Positions 1 through 5,749 of a stretch of 11,185 nucleotides of DNA are shown one piece after another. Location of the stretch: positions 1 to 11,185 of the forward strand of contig JAODBQ010000442.1 of assembly GCA_025464045.1 (NCBI GenBank). Reading direction: 5' to 3'. Under the pieces are notes generated by a model. It searched no databases and was not told the DNA's origin. It was given only the letters and a program-made list of their open reading frames with translations. The stretch comes from Ilumatobacteraceae bacterium. Its GTDB lineage: Bacteria > Actinomycetota > Acidimicrobiia > Acidimicrobiales > Ilumatobacteraceae. A program made the translations under genes and the position numbers. Numbering within the stretch: position 1 is the first letter of the stretch; every line of letters begins with the position of its first letter.

Positions 1-111
1 CAGGATCGGCACCGGCCGGGAGCGCGCCGAGAACGCGAGCGCCAGCACCTGGCTCTGGTCGCCGCGCTCGGCGACGAAGATCACCCCGAACGCGAGCAGG
101 AGGGTGCTCAT
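1..111 (-). CDS. GDT1/UPF0016 family cation transporter, N-terminal fragment
   Basis: This is the first 37 codons of a gene that runs off the left edge. The translation opens MSTLLLAFGVIFVAERGDQS and continues QVLALAF, then a basic RSRPVPIL stretch. A hydrophobic helix ending in E-x-G-D-x-(S/T)-Q is the signature of the GDT1/TMEM165/UPF0016 family, membrane proteins that export Mn2+ or exchange Ca2+/Mn2+ for protons; the acidic residues E15 and D18 fall in the ion-binding motif. Canonical members read E-x-G-D-K-(T/S); here the Lys is Gln (Q19). The ATG at 111 is preceded by GGGGGA six bases upstream, and it overlaps the stop of the 31-codon ORF in an ATGA arrangement. A manganese riboswitch lies upstream on the same strand, which supports a role in Mn2+ efflux. 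The family call is firm for so short a fragment because of the motif; the substrate is inferred. Confidence 0.82.
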   Translation of the reverse strand, partial: MSTLLLAFGVIFVAERGDQSQVLALAFSARSRPVPIL

Positions 112-203
112 CGGTCGTCCCCCACGACGACGTCCTCGCCGACGTGGACGTCCTCGCCGACGGGCCGGAGGACGTGCTCGTCCGGTTCGATCTGGGCCTG
201 CAT
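108..203 (-). CDS. 31-residue acidic small ORF between Mn riboswitch and transporter
   Basis: This small ORF starts at an ATG (203) preceded by AGGAGG with six bases of spacing, the best Shine-Dalgarno sequence in the window. The product begins MQAQIEPDEHVLRPVGEDV and ends HVGEDVVVGDDR: it is acidic (Asp/Glu-rich), has two His and no Cys or membrane segment, and contains VGEDV twice followed by a VGDD variant. Its TGA overlaps the ATG of the transporter gene (ATGA), which suggests translational coupling. It lies directly downstream of the riboswitch, so it, rather than the transporter, carries the ribosome site that the platform can mask. It matches no family I recognise. It could be a leader peptide whose translation opens the transporter start, or a small functional acidic protein. 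It could also be an ORF of no function as a protein, but the Shine-Dalgarno, overlap and position argue that it is translated. Confidence 0.6.
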   Translation of the reverse strand: MQAQIEPDEHVLRPVGEDVHVGEDVVVGDDR

Positions 204-277
204 GGTGTGCCTCCTCGATGAGGCCCGGACGGGGAACAGGAGTGCCTCGACCGGGCGATCCGTGTGGATTGCCTGGC
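204..277 (-). promoter_or_regulatory. Riboswitch expression platform with switchable Shine-Dalgarno
   Basis: On the minus strand this segment links the aptamer to the small ORF. GCCTC (224-220) can pair with GAGGC (213-209) across a 6-base loop, which buries most of the AGGAGG Shine-Dalgarno (215-210). The same GCCTC can instead pair with an upstream GAGGC (248-244), leaving the Shine-Dalgarno free. The two pairings are mutually exclusive, as expected for translational control. The pairings are seen in the sequence; that Mn2+ binding selects the open form is inferred from how this riboswitch class usually acts on export genes. No U-tract terminator is visible. Confidence 0.5.
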
Positions 278-368
278 CGAAGGTCTTGCTCACCTGCCTG
301 CGCAGATCCGGGGACCGGGGCTCATCACCCAGCGTGTCGATCTCCCGGCGTGGAGCTACTCCCCTTCG
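278..368 (-). promoter_or_regulatory. yybP-ykoY manganese riboswitch aptamer
   Basis: On the minus strand the segment begins CGAAGGGGAGTAGC and ends GAGCAAGACCTTCG. GGGGAGTAGC at the 5' side and AGCAAGACC at the 3' side are the conserved loop sequences of the yybP-ykoY class, which binds Mn2+ between two docked loops. The outer helix P1 forms exactly as in known members: CGAAGG (368-363) pairs with CCTTCG (283-278). The length, 91 nt, suits the class. These riboswitches typically control Mn2+ exporters, including UPF0016/GDT1 proteins, and the downstream gene is of that family. The internal helices were not folded in detail. Confidence 0.9.
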
Positions 369-377
369 CCGCTCGGC

Positions 378-383
378 AGCGTA
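378..383 (-). promoter_or_regulatory. Possible -10 element for the riboswitch transcript
   Basis: TACGCT on the minus strand fits the TAnnnT form of an actinobacterial -10 hexamer. It would start a transcript around 371, just before the P1 helix of the aptamer at 368, which is where a riboswitch transcript should begin. No good -35 sequence is seen about 17 bases upstream, so this rests on position and the hexamer alone. Confidence 0.35.
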
Positions 384-396
384 GCGCGCCGACCGG

Positions 397-1140
397 TCAT
401 CGACTGGCCGAGGACACCTCGGTCGGATCATGTCCGCTTGCCGATCGCGCCACCGCGTCCAGGAGCTCGGCGCGCGACGCCGGCTCGGCGAGCGACTCGA
501 GCGCGACATCCGGTCCCAGCGCGGCGAGCACGTCGACCGGCGTCGTCCCCGTTGCGACCAGGGCGCAGCGCACCCCGTTGGCCTGCGCGCAGGCGAGGTC
601 ACGCCGGGTGTCACCGATGATCCACACCTGCCGCAGCTCGACCGCGAGACCGGCGGCCTCGGCGCGGTGGAGGGCCAGAGCGACGAGGTCGGCGCGCACG
701 TTGCTGTCGCTGCCGTACCCGGCGACGTCGAGCCGGAGGTCGTCGAGCACACCGGCCGCACGCAGCTTGCGCGTCGCCACGGACTGCAGGTTGCCGGTGA
801 CGACACCCTGCACCACGCCCTGCTCGGCGAACGCGGCGATCGTCTCGTGCACGCCGTCGAGGGCGTGGGTGACGGCGGCGAACTCCTCCTCGTGGCGTTC
901 GTACTCGGCCTCCACCTCGGCGAGCAGTAGCGGCACCATCGCCGGATCGTCCACCCCTGCGGCGGCGAGGACCATGGCCGCGATCTCCGGGTCGGTACGG
1001 CCACCGAGGTCGAGGCGCTTGGTCGGGAACTCGGTCTTGGCCACGGTGGCGAGTGCGACGGTGAAGCTCGCCGTCCCGGCACGAGCGGCGCGCAGCAACG
1101 TGCCGTCGATGTCCCACAGCACGATCGTCGAGGGTTCCAT
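397..1140 (-). CDS. HAD-superfamily phosphatase (phosphoglycolate phosphatase-like)
   Basis: This 247-residue cytosolic protein has all four HAD motifs. Motif I is DIDGTLL with the nucleophile D10 and acid/base D12; motif II is TGN with T115; the Lys of motif III is K125 in RKLRAAGV; motif IV is GDTRRD with D177 and D181. A helical cap-like insert lies between motifs I and II (about 20-95), as in subfamily I phosphoglycolate/beta-phosphoglucomutase-like enzymes. It should dephosphorylate a small phosphorylated metabolite, but the substrate cannot be told from sequence. The ATG at 1140 sits at the end of the divergent region and has a weak GGTGG upstream; a TAGGGT hexamer ends only ten bases before it, so a near-leaderless transcript is possible. 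The gene is followed by the riboswitch leader on the same strand. Its last codons carry a CCGAGG/CCTCGG hairpin (408-422). Confidence 0.88.
   Translation of the reverse strand: MEPSTIVLWDIDGTLLRAARAGTASFTVALATVAKTEFPTKRLDLGGRTDPEIAAMVLAAAGVDDPAMVPLLLAEVEAEYERHEEEFAAVTHALDGVHETIAAFAEQGVVQGVVTGNLQSVATRKLRAAGVLDDLRLDVAGYGSDSNVRADLVALALHRAEAAGLAVELRQVWIIGDTRRDLACAQANGVRCALVATGTTPVDVLAALGPDVALESLAEPASRAELLDAVARSASGHDPTEVSSASR
408..422 (-). terminator. Hairpin at the 3' end of the HAD gene
   Basis: CCGAGG-TGT-CCTCGG on the minus strand is a perfect 6-bp stem with a 3-base loop, located in the last codons of the phosphatase gene, shortly before the riboswitch leader. It could slow or end read-through, but it lacks a U tract and is inside coding sequence, so it may have no role. 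Confidence 0.2.
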
Positions 1141-1221
1141 CGCCGGTCCACCCTAATGGTCGCCGGTGCCACCGATCCGTCGTGCGGTCATCGAGCAGGC
1201 ATCCTGCAGGTGCGCGGCCGG

Positions 1222-1287
1222 CCGGATCTGCAGTGGCCGGTGGCCGGACATGTCGTGGCTGCGGGCCGGATCTGTCGCGGCTGCGGG
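1222..1287 (+). repeat. Three tandem 22-bp repeats upstream of the monooxygenase gene
   Basis: Units at 1222-1243, 1244-1265 and 1266-1287 follow each other with an exact 22-bp period. Units two and three differ at 3 of 22 positions; both contain TGTCGyGGCTGCGGG. Unit one is more diverged, sharing CCGGATCTG with unit three and about 16 of 22 positions overall. The array stops 16 bp before the TATCCT -10 hexamer. A 22-bp period is close to two turns of DNA, so a regulator bound to each copy would sit on one face. An operator role is inferred. Confidence 0.5.
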
Positions 1288-1303
1288 GCTTCGAGCGCGC
1301 CAT

Positions 1304-1309
1304 TATCCT
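1304..1309 (+). promoter_or_regulatory. Promoter -10 element, leaderless start of the monooxygenase gene
   Basis: TATCCT fits TAnnnT. The GTG start codon of the monooxygenase at 1317 lies seven bases after it, which is where transcription would begin, so the mRNA is probably leaderless. No Shine-Dalgarno sequence precedes that GTG, in agreement. A -35 match is not evident; the tandem repeats occupy that region. Confidence 0.5.
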
Positions 1310-1316
1310 GCGGGTC

Positions 1317-2534
1317 GTGACCGAACAGACCCGTGCCGAGGACGCTTCGCTGCGGATCGGTGTCGCCCTCGACGGCGCCGGCTTCCACCCCGCGGCATGG
1401 CGCGACCCGAGCGCCCGGCCGACGGAGCTGTTCCGCGCGCGGTACTGGATCGACGTCGCCCGCACGGCGGAGCGCGGGTTGCTCGACTTTCTCACGATCG
1501 AGGATTCGTTCGGCCTCCAGTCGTCGCGGTTCGGCCGCCCGGACACGCGTACGGACCAGGTGCGTGGTCGCCTGGACGCCGTCATGATGGCGTCGCTGAT
1601 GGCGCCGGTCACCGAGCACATCGGGCTGATCCCGACGGCCGTCCCGACGCACACCGAGCCGTTCCACGTCGCCTCGGCGATCTCCACGCTCGATCACATC
1701 AGCGGCGGCAGGGCCGGCTGGCGCCCGCAGATCTCGTGGCGTCCGGACGAGGCGGCGCACGTCGGACTGCGCGAGGTCCCGATCAGCGATCGATCCCGGC
1801 CGGAGGATCCCGAGCGCGCCGCGTTCACCGCCGAGCTGTTCGACGAGGCGGCCGATGCGGTCGAGGTCGCGCGTCGGTTGTGGGACAGCTGGGAGGACGA
1901 CGCGATCATCCGCGACGCCCCGACCGGCCGCTTCATCGATCGCGAGAAGCTCCACTACATCGACTTCTCGGGCAGGTTCTTCGACGTCAAGGGCCCGTCG
2001 ATCGTGCCCCGCCCGCCGCAGGGCCAGCCCGTGATCGCCGCCCTCGCGCACTCGCAGGTCCCGTTCCGCTTCGCCGCTCGCGCGGCCGATGTCGTGTTCG
2101 TGACGCCGGCCGACACCGCCGACGTCGCCCACTGGATCGCCGACGTCCGCGACGCCGAACGGTTGGTCGAACGCGCCGGTGCGCCGCTGAAGATCTACGG
2201 CGAGATGGTCGTGTTCGTGGCCGAGCGCGAGGGCGAGGCGCTGGCCGACAAGGAGCGTCTCGACCAGCTTGACGGTTGGCCCTACCGATCCGACGCAGCG
2301 ATCTTCGTCGGCACCCCGAGCCGCCTCGCCGACGAGCTCGAAGCCTGGCAGGCGGCGGGGCTCGACGGCTTCCGGCTGCGCCCGGCCGTGATCGGCCACG
2401 ACCTCGATGCGCTGGTCGACGGACTCGTCCCCGAGTTGCAGCGCCGTCGCGTCTTCCGCACCGCCTACGCGCCGGCGAACCTCCGTCAACGCCTCGGCCT
2501 GCCCCCCGCCCTCAACCGCTACGCGCCGGCCTGA
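1317..2534 (+). CDS. NtaA/DmoA-like flavin-dependent monooxygenase (LLM class)
   Basis: This 405-residue protein has the bacterial luciferase-like barrel. Features typical of the nitrilotriacetate monooxygenase/DmoA/DszA branch are YWIDVARTAERGLLDFLTIE (43-62), TEHIGLIPT (99-107), TLDHISGGRAGW (124-135, normally followed by N-x-V-T-S in NtaA, here RPQIS), FFDVKGPSIVPRPPQGQPVI (221-240) and the C-terminal LVPELQRRRVFRTAYA. Such enzymes use FMNH2 from a separate reductase and O2 to oxidise a small organic substrate, often cleaving C-N or C-S bonds; the substrate is unknown here and no reductase gene is in the window. A frame stays open upstream, but homologues begin close to SLRIGVAL, so the GTG at 1317 is chosen; it also fits the -10 element for a leaderless mRNA. 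The gene stands alone: divergent from the HAD gene and convergent with the transglutaminases. Confidence 0.85.
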   Translation: MTEQTRAEDASLRIGVALDGAGFHPAAWRDPSARPTELFRARYWIDVARTAERGLLDFLTIEDSFGLQSSRFGRPDTRTDQVRGRLDAVMMASLMAPVTEHIGLIPTAVPTHTEPFHVASAISTLDHISGGRAGWRPQISWRPDEAAHVGLREVPISDRSRPEDPERAAFTAELFDEAADAVEVARRLWDSWEDDAIIRDAPTGRFIDREKLHYIDFSGRFFDVKGPSIVPRPPQGQPVIAALAHSQVPFRFAARAADVVFVTPADTADVAHWIADVRDAERLVERAGAPLKIYGEMVVFVAEREGEALADKERLDQLDGWPYRSDAAIFVGTPSRLADELEAWQAAGLDGFRLRPAVIGHDLDALVDGLVPELQRRRVFRTAYAPANLRQRLGLPPALNRYAPA

Positions 2535-2619
2535 CAGCCGCCTCATCGACAGCGATGCCCGCGAGGCGGCGATGGCCGGGCGTCGCGCCGTCCTCCCGGC
2601 TTCCCTCGGCCGCGCGGTC

Positions 2620-2669
2620 GTCCGAGTCGCAACGTCGTCGTCCGAGTCGCAACGTCGTCGTCCGAGTCG
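2620..2669 (+). repeat. 20-bp tandem repeat, 2.5 copies
   Basis: TCCGAGTCGCAACGTCGTCG occurs at 2621-2640 and again, identical, at 2641-2660, followed by a partial TCCGAGTCG at 2661-2669. The array lies between the convergent ends of the monooxygenase and transglutaminase genes. The 12-mer GTCCGAGTCGCA (2620-2631, 2640-2651) recurs in inverse orientation at 2730-2741, so the repeats can also form hairpins. Confidence 0.8.
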
Positions 2670-2677
2670 GACGGTGC

Positions 2678-2723
2678 GGCGCGAGTCGTTGGACCGGGAG
2701 AACCTGACGTAGCGACTCGCGCC
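2678..2723. terminator. 11-bp inverted repeat, candidate bidirectional terminator
   Basis: GGCGCGAGTCG (2678-2688) is the exact reverse complement of CGACTCGCGCC (2713-2723), with a 24-base loop. An outer pair, GTCCGAGTCGCA at 2640-2651 against TGCGACTCGGAC at 2730-2741 (12 bp, perfect), encloses it. The element lies between two convergent genes, where a two-way terminator would be expected. There is no T tract, so termination is only inferred. Confidence 0.4.
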
Positions 2724-2760
2724 ATCGTCTGCGACTCGGACCCGCGGGTCGCGGGCGGCT

Positions 2761-2820
2761 CGCCGGCGGGCGGGTCGCCGGCGGGCGGGACCCGGGGCGC
2801 GGGTCGCTGGCGGACGGGAC
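2761..2820 (+). repeat. 15-bp GC-rich tandem repeat, four degenerate copies
   Basis: Copies start at 2761 (CGCCGGCGGGCGGGT), 2776 (same, last base A), 2791 (diverged, 14 bp) and 2805 (CGCTGGCGGACGGGA). The array ends 3 bp before the stop codon of the minus-strand transglutaminase. With the 20-bp repeat and the inverted repeats it fills most of the 289-bp region 2535-2823, in which no gene is supported. Confidence 0.65.
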
Positions 2821-2823
2821 GGA

Positions 2824-3732
2824 TCAGGCGAGGTCGGCGAGCCGGATGCGCTTGCGGACGCTGAGGGTGCCGCGAGCGTCGGCGGAGCAGAACGTGCCCG
2901 AGGTGGGGGCGACGTCGAGGTAGTCGCGCCCGACGGCGGTGGTGACGTAGCGCAGGTCCGTGCGCCGGTCGTGGGTCGGGTCGATCGCGATCGCCTCGCC
3001 ACGGCGCCGGTCGAACACCTCGACCCAGGCGTGGCTCGCGCCGTCGCCGACGAGGTGCCCGGAGACGTACCGCGCCGCGACACCGAGGCTCGAGCACATC
3101 GCGATCATGACGTGGGCCATGTCCTGGCAGACGCCGACGCGTCCCGCCCACGCTTGCGCCGCGGTGGTCCGCACGCCGGTGACGTCGTGGCCGTACGTGA
3201 ACGCGCTGCGCACGTGGGTGGAGACCCGGCCGGCGAGCTCAGCATCGTCGCGACAGCGCAGCGTCGACGCGGCGTCGCGGATCGCGTCGTCCGGCGCGGT
3301 GAGCCGGGTCGTCGTCGGCGAGGGATCGGCCCACGCCGCAGGCGCACGATCCGCGTCGAGGCTGCGGCGCACGACGGCACGGACCCGGAAGTGGATCGAC
3401 TGCTCGACCTCCGCCGCGTCGACGTGGACCACCGAGTTGCCGAACTCGTCGGTGCGCTCGATCACCGTGCTCGTCCCCATCCGGCCGAGCACCGTGCTCG
3501 GATCGCCCGCCGACACCTGCACGTGATGGGCGATGCGCCGCTGATCACCGTGCTCGGCGCGCGGCACGATCAGCAGGCGTTGGCGGACGTTGCGGATCGG
3601 CGCGGTGTAGTCGTAGGTGAGCTCCTGGTGGAGCACGTACACGGCCGACTGCGCGTCGCGCAGGCTGACGTCCTCGCCCGTCCGGAGCGAATCGAGGTCA
3701 TCCTCGTGGAGCAGCTGCTCGATCTGCATCAT
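2824..3732 (-). CDS. Transglutaminase-like cysteine protease-fold protein (TG1)
   Basis: This 302-residue protein has an N-terminal beta-rich domain of the bacterial transglutaminase N type (about 35-115, including HQELTYDYTAPIRNVRQRLL) followed by a transglutaminase core. The catalytic triad is complete: C202 in RVGVCQDMAH, H234 in SHAWVEVFD and D251 in AIDPTHD. Members act as peptidases or amidases more often than as crosslinking enzymes; the substrate is unknown. No signal peptide is seen, so it is probably cytosolic. The ATG at 3732 overlaps the TGA of the upstream transglutaminase (ATGA), so the two are translated together; a second ATG follows at once at 3729. In many bacteria such genes sit with alpha-E and ATP-grasp-type genes, but those partners are absent here. 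Confidence 0.88.
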   Translation of the reverse strand: MMQIEQLLHEDDLDSLRTGEDVSLRDAQSAVYVLHQELTYDYTAPIRNVRQRLLIVPRAEHGDQRRIAHHVQVSAGDPSTVLGRMGTSTVIERTDEFGNSVVHVDAAEVEQSIHFRVRAVVRRSLDADRAPAAWADPSPTTTRLTAPDDAIRDAASTLRCRDDAELAGRVSTHVRSAFTYGHDVTGVRTTAAQAWAGRVGVCQDMAHVMIAMCSSLGVAARYVSGHLVGDGASHAWVEVFDRRRGEAIAIDPTHDRRTDLRYVTTAVGRDYLDVAPTSGTFCSADARGTLSVRKRIRLADLA

Positions 3733-4547
3733 CGCTCGCCGGCCTCCCGGGCGACCACCAGCATCGAGCTCAGCTGCACCTCGCCGAACGAGGTGACCAT
3801 CGCCACGTCGGCGGCGTCGCGGCCGCGGCCGATCACCGTTCGCCCGACCCGGCGCTGGTTGTTGCGCGGGTCGAAGGTGTGCCACGAGTTGCCGAGGTAG
3901 ACCTCCATCCAGGCGCAGAAGTCCATCGGCGTCCCGGGGTCCGGCACCCCGATGTCGGGCAGGTAGCCGAACACGTATCGCGCCGGGATGTTCAACGCCC
4001 GGCACATCGCGATCCCGAGGTGGGTGAAGTCGCGGCACACGCCGACGCGGGACTCGAACACCCCGCGTGCCGACAGCGTCGGCGACGACGCGCCGTACTG
4101 GAAGCGCATCGACTCGTGCACCCAGTCGGAGATCGCCTGCACCCGACCCCATCCCGGCGGCACCGCGCCGAACCGTTCGAAGGCCTCACCGACCAGCAGA
4201 TCGGACTCGCAGTAGCGGCTCGGCAGGACGAACATCAGCGCGTCGTCGGGCAGCTCGGCCGGCCCCACCTCCTGCGCGTCCCACTCCTCGGGATCGGCGA
4301 CGTCGGAGAGGTTGACGAGCGCATCGAAGGTCAGTGTGACCTGGCCCGCGGCGAGGTCGACGCGCCGGCAGGAGTTGCCGAACGGGTCGTGGTACATCGA
4401 CGAATCGCTCAGCGGATCGATCAGGAAGCGGGTCTCGACGATGTGCCCGGCCTCGGTGAAGTGCGGCTCGACCATCACGATGGCGTGCGTGGGCCGTGCT
4501 GTCGCGAACTCGAACGTGCACCCGATCTCGACCTCGATGCCGGTCAT
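3729..4547 (-). CDS. Transglutaminase-like protein with Cys at the His position (TG2)
   Basis: With the ATG at 4547 this is a 272-residue protein starting MTGIEVEIGCTFEF, as relatives start. In-frame alternatives are ATG 4592 and GTG 4610 (293 residues); none has a clear Shine-Dalgarno. Residue numbers here use the 293-residue form. The core has the nucleophile C192 in RVGVCRDFTHLGIAMC and the Asp (D247) in WHTFDPRNN. The residue normally His in the (S/D)xHAW motif is Cys: MDFCAWMEVYLGNSWHTFD (C232). His244 is nearby, before TFD. Either the His position is relaxed in this subfamily or the triad is unusual. The C-terminal segment RVGRTVIGRGRDAADVAMVT is typical of this COG1305 branch. It overlaps the next transglutaminase by ATGA and begins 86 bp after the nrdB stop on the same strand, so it may be co-transcribed with nrdAB. 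Confidence 0.84.
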   Translation of the reverse strand: MTGIEVEIGCTFEFATARPTHAIVMVEPHFTEAGHIVETRFLIDPLSDSSMYHDPFGNSCRRVDLAAGQVTLTFDALVNLSDVADPEEWDAQEVGPAELPDDALMFVLPSRYCESDLLVGEAFERFGAVPPGWGRVQAISDWVHESMRFQYGASSPTLSARGVFESRVGVCRDFTHLGIAMCRALNIPARYVFGYLPDIGVPDPGTPMDFCAWMEVYLGNSWHTFDPRNNQRRVGRTVIGRGRDAADVAMVTSFGEVQLSSMLVVAREAGER

Positions 4548-4595
4548 GATGTCACGGCCGCGCGACGCCAGCCCGGTTGCAGTCGTGAACATCGC

Positions 4596-4607
4596 GTTTC
4601 CCGAAAC
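4596..4607. promoter_or_regulatory. 12-bp palindrome between nrdB and the transglutaminase gene
   Basis: GTTTCCCGAAAC is a perfect 5-bp inverted repeat around a CC centre, located in the short gap upstream of the transglutaminase start preferred here. It could be an operator for the transglutaminase pair. The two longer start choices would put it close to or inside the coding region. Evidence is the symmetry only. Confidence 0.25.
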
Positions 4608-4633
4608 CACTCACCCAGACGGGGTCGGAGCGG

Positions 4634-5749
4634 TCAGAAGTCCTCGTCGAACGTGACGTCGCCCGTGACACCGGTCTGGTACGCGGACACCGTGCGCTCG
4701 AAGAAGTTGGACAGCTCCTGCACGTCCTGCAGCTCCATGAACCCGAACGGGTTCCGGCTCCCGAAGCGCTTGGCCATGCCCAGCCGGGCCAGCCGTTGAT
4801 CGGCGACGTACTGCAGGTACTCACGGGTGTCCGCGGTCGACAGGCCGGGCACCCCGTCGCTGAGCATGTCGGCGACGAACAGCATCTCGGTGTCGACGGC
4901 CTCGACCATCATCTGCTCGACTCGCCGGGCGAGCTCGTCGTCGAACAGCTCGGGCTCCTCACGGCGCACGGTGTCGATCACCGCGAACGCGAAGTCCATG
5001 TGCCCGCTCTCGTCGCGGAACACCCAATTGGTGCCCGCGGCCAACCCGTTGAGGAGGCCCTTCGAGCGCAGGAAGTACACGTAGGCGAAGGCGCCGAAGA
5101 AGAACAGGCCCTCGATGCAGGCGGCGAAGCAGATCAGGTTGAGCAGGAACTCGCGGCGATCGGCGGCGCTCTCCAGCCGGGAGATCCTGCCGATCGACTC
5201 CATCCACGTGAAGCAGAACTCCGCCTTGGCGCGGATCGACGGGATGTTCTCCACGGCCGCGAACGCCGCGACCCGCTCGTCGTGATCGGGCAGGTACGTG
5301 TCCAGCAGCGTCAGGTAGAACTGCACGTGCACGGCTTCCTCGAACAGCTGGCGCGACAGGAACATCCGTGCTTCCGGCGCGTTGATGTGCTGGTACAGGT
5401 TGAGCACGAGGTTGTTGCTGACGATCGAGTCGCCGGTGGCGAAGAACGCGACCAGCCGGCTGACGAGGTGGCGTTCCGCCGGCAGCAGCGAGCTGCGCAG
5501 ATCGACGAGGTCGTCGGAGAAGTCGATCTCCTCCACGGTCCAGGTGTTCTTGATCGCGTTGCGGTAGCGATCGTAGAACTCCGGGTAGCGCATCGGCCGC
5601 AGCGTCAGGTCGTGGCCGGGATCGAGGATCTGCCTGGGCGCGCCGGCCGCGGCAGGCACGGCAGTCGCGATGGCCGTGGTCGGCACGAGCGAGGCGATCA
5701 GCGCCTCGGCCGAGGTGGTGGACGCGGACAGGGATTCGAGCGCGCTCAC
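4634..5749 (-). CDS. nrdB: Ribonucleotide reductase class I, beta subunit
   Basis: This 371-residue protein is the radical-generating subunit of class I ribonucleotide reductase, making deoxynucleotides for DNA synthesis with NrdA. All metal ligands are present: D107 (FATGDSIV), E138 and H141 (FEEAVHVQFY), E203 (CIEGLFF), E237 and H240 (FRDESGHMDF). The radical Tyr is Y145, four residues after H141, where E. coli has Tyr122 and Chlamydia has Phe, so this is a tyrosyl-radical enzyme by sequence. The C-terminal tail VTFDEDF is the acidic, Phe-ended peptide that docks on NrdA. The first 38 residues are Ser/Ala/Thr-rich, probably disordered. The GTG start at 5749 overlaps the nrdA stop (GTGA). 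Metal content (Fe2, Mn2 or mixed) cannot be read from the sequence. Confidence 0.95.
   Translation of the reverse strand: MSALESLSASTTSAEALIASLVPTTAIATAVPAAAGAPRQILDPGHDLTLRPMRYPEFYDRYRNAIKNTWTVEEIDFSDDLVDLRSSLLPAERHLVSRLVAFFATGDSIVSNNLVLNLYQHINAPEARMFLSRQLFEEAVHVQFYLTLLDTYLPDHDERVAAFAAVENIPSIRAKAEFCFTWMESIGRISRLESAADRREFLLNLICFAACIEGLFFFGAFAYVYFLRSKGLLNGLAAGTNWVFRDESGHMDFAFAVIDTVRREEPELFDDELARRVEQMMVEAVDTEMLFVADMLSDGVPGLSTADTREYLQYVADQRLARLGMAKRFGSRNPFGFMELQDVQELSNFFERTVSAYQTGVTGDVTFDEDF

Noticed and set aside
104..1156. A 350-codon open frame on the plus strand opposite the HAD gene and riboswitch
   Set aside because: Arg/Ser/Ala-rich shadow; the minus strand has all HAD motifs and the riboswitch.
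1141..1160. A full promoter for the HAD gene built on TAGGGT
   Set aside because: The hexamer fits TAnnnT, but no -35 is found and the spacing to the ATG is slightly long for a leaderless start, so it is mentioned only in the gene entry.
2620..2669. A short CRISPR-like array
   Set aside because: The copies are directly abutting 20-bp units with no spacers, so it is a simple tandem repeat.
1188..3083. A 631-codon open frame on the minus strand across the monooxygenase gene and the repeat region
   Set aside because: Its product is low-complexity and it runs antisense to a clear enzyme gene and through intergenic repeats.
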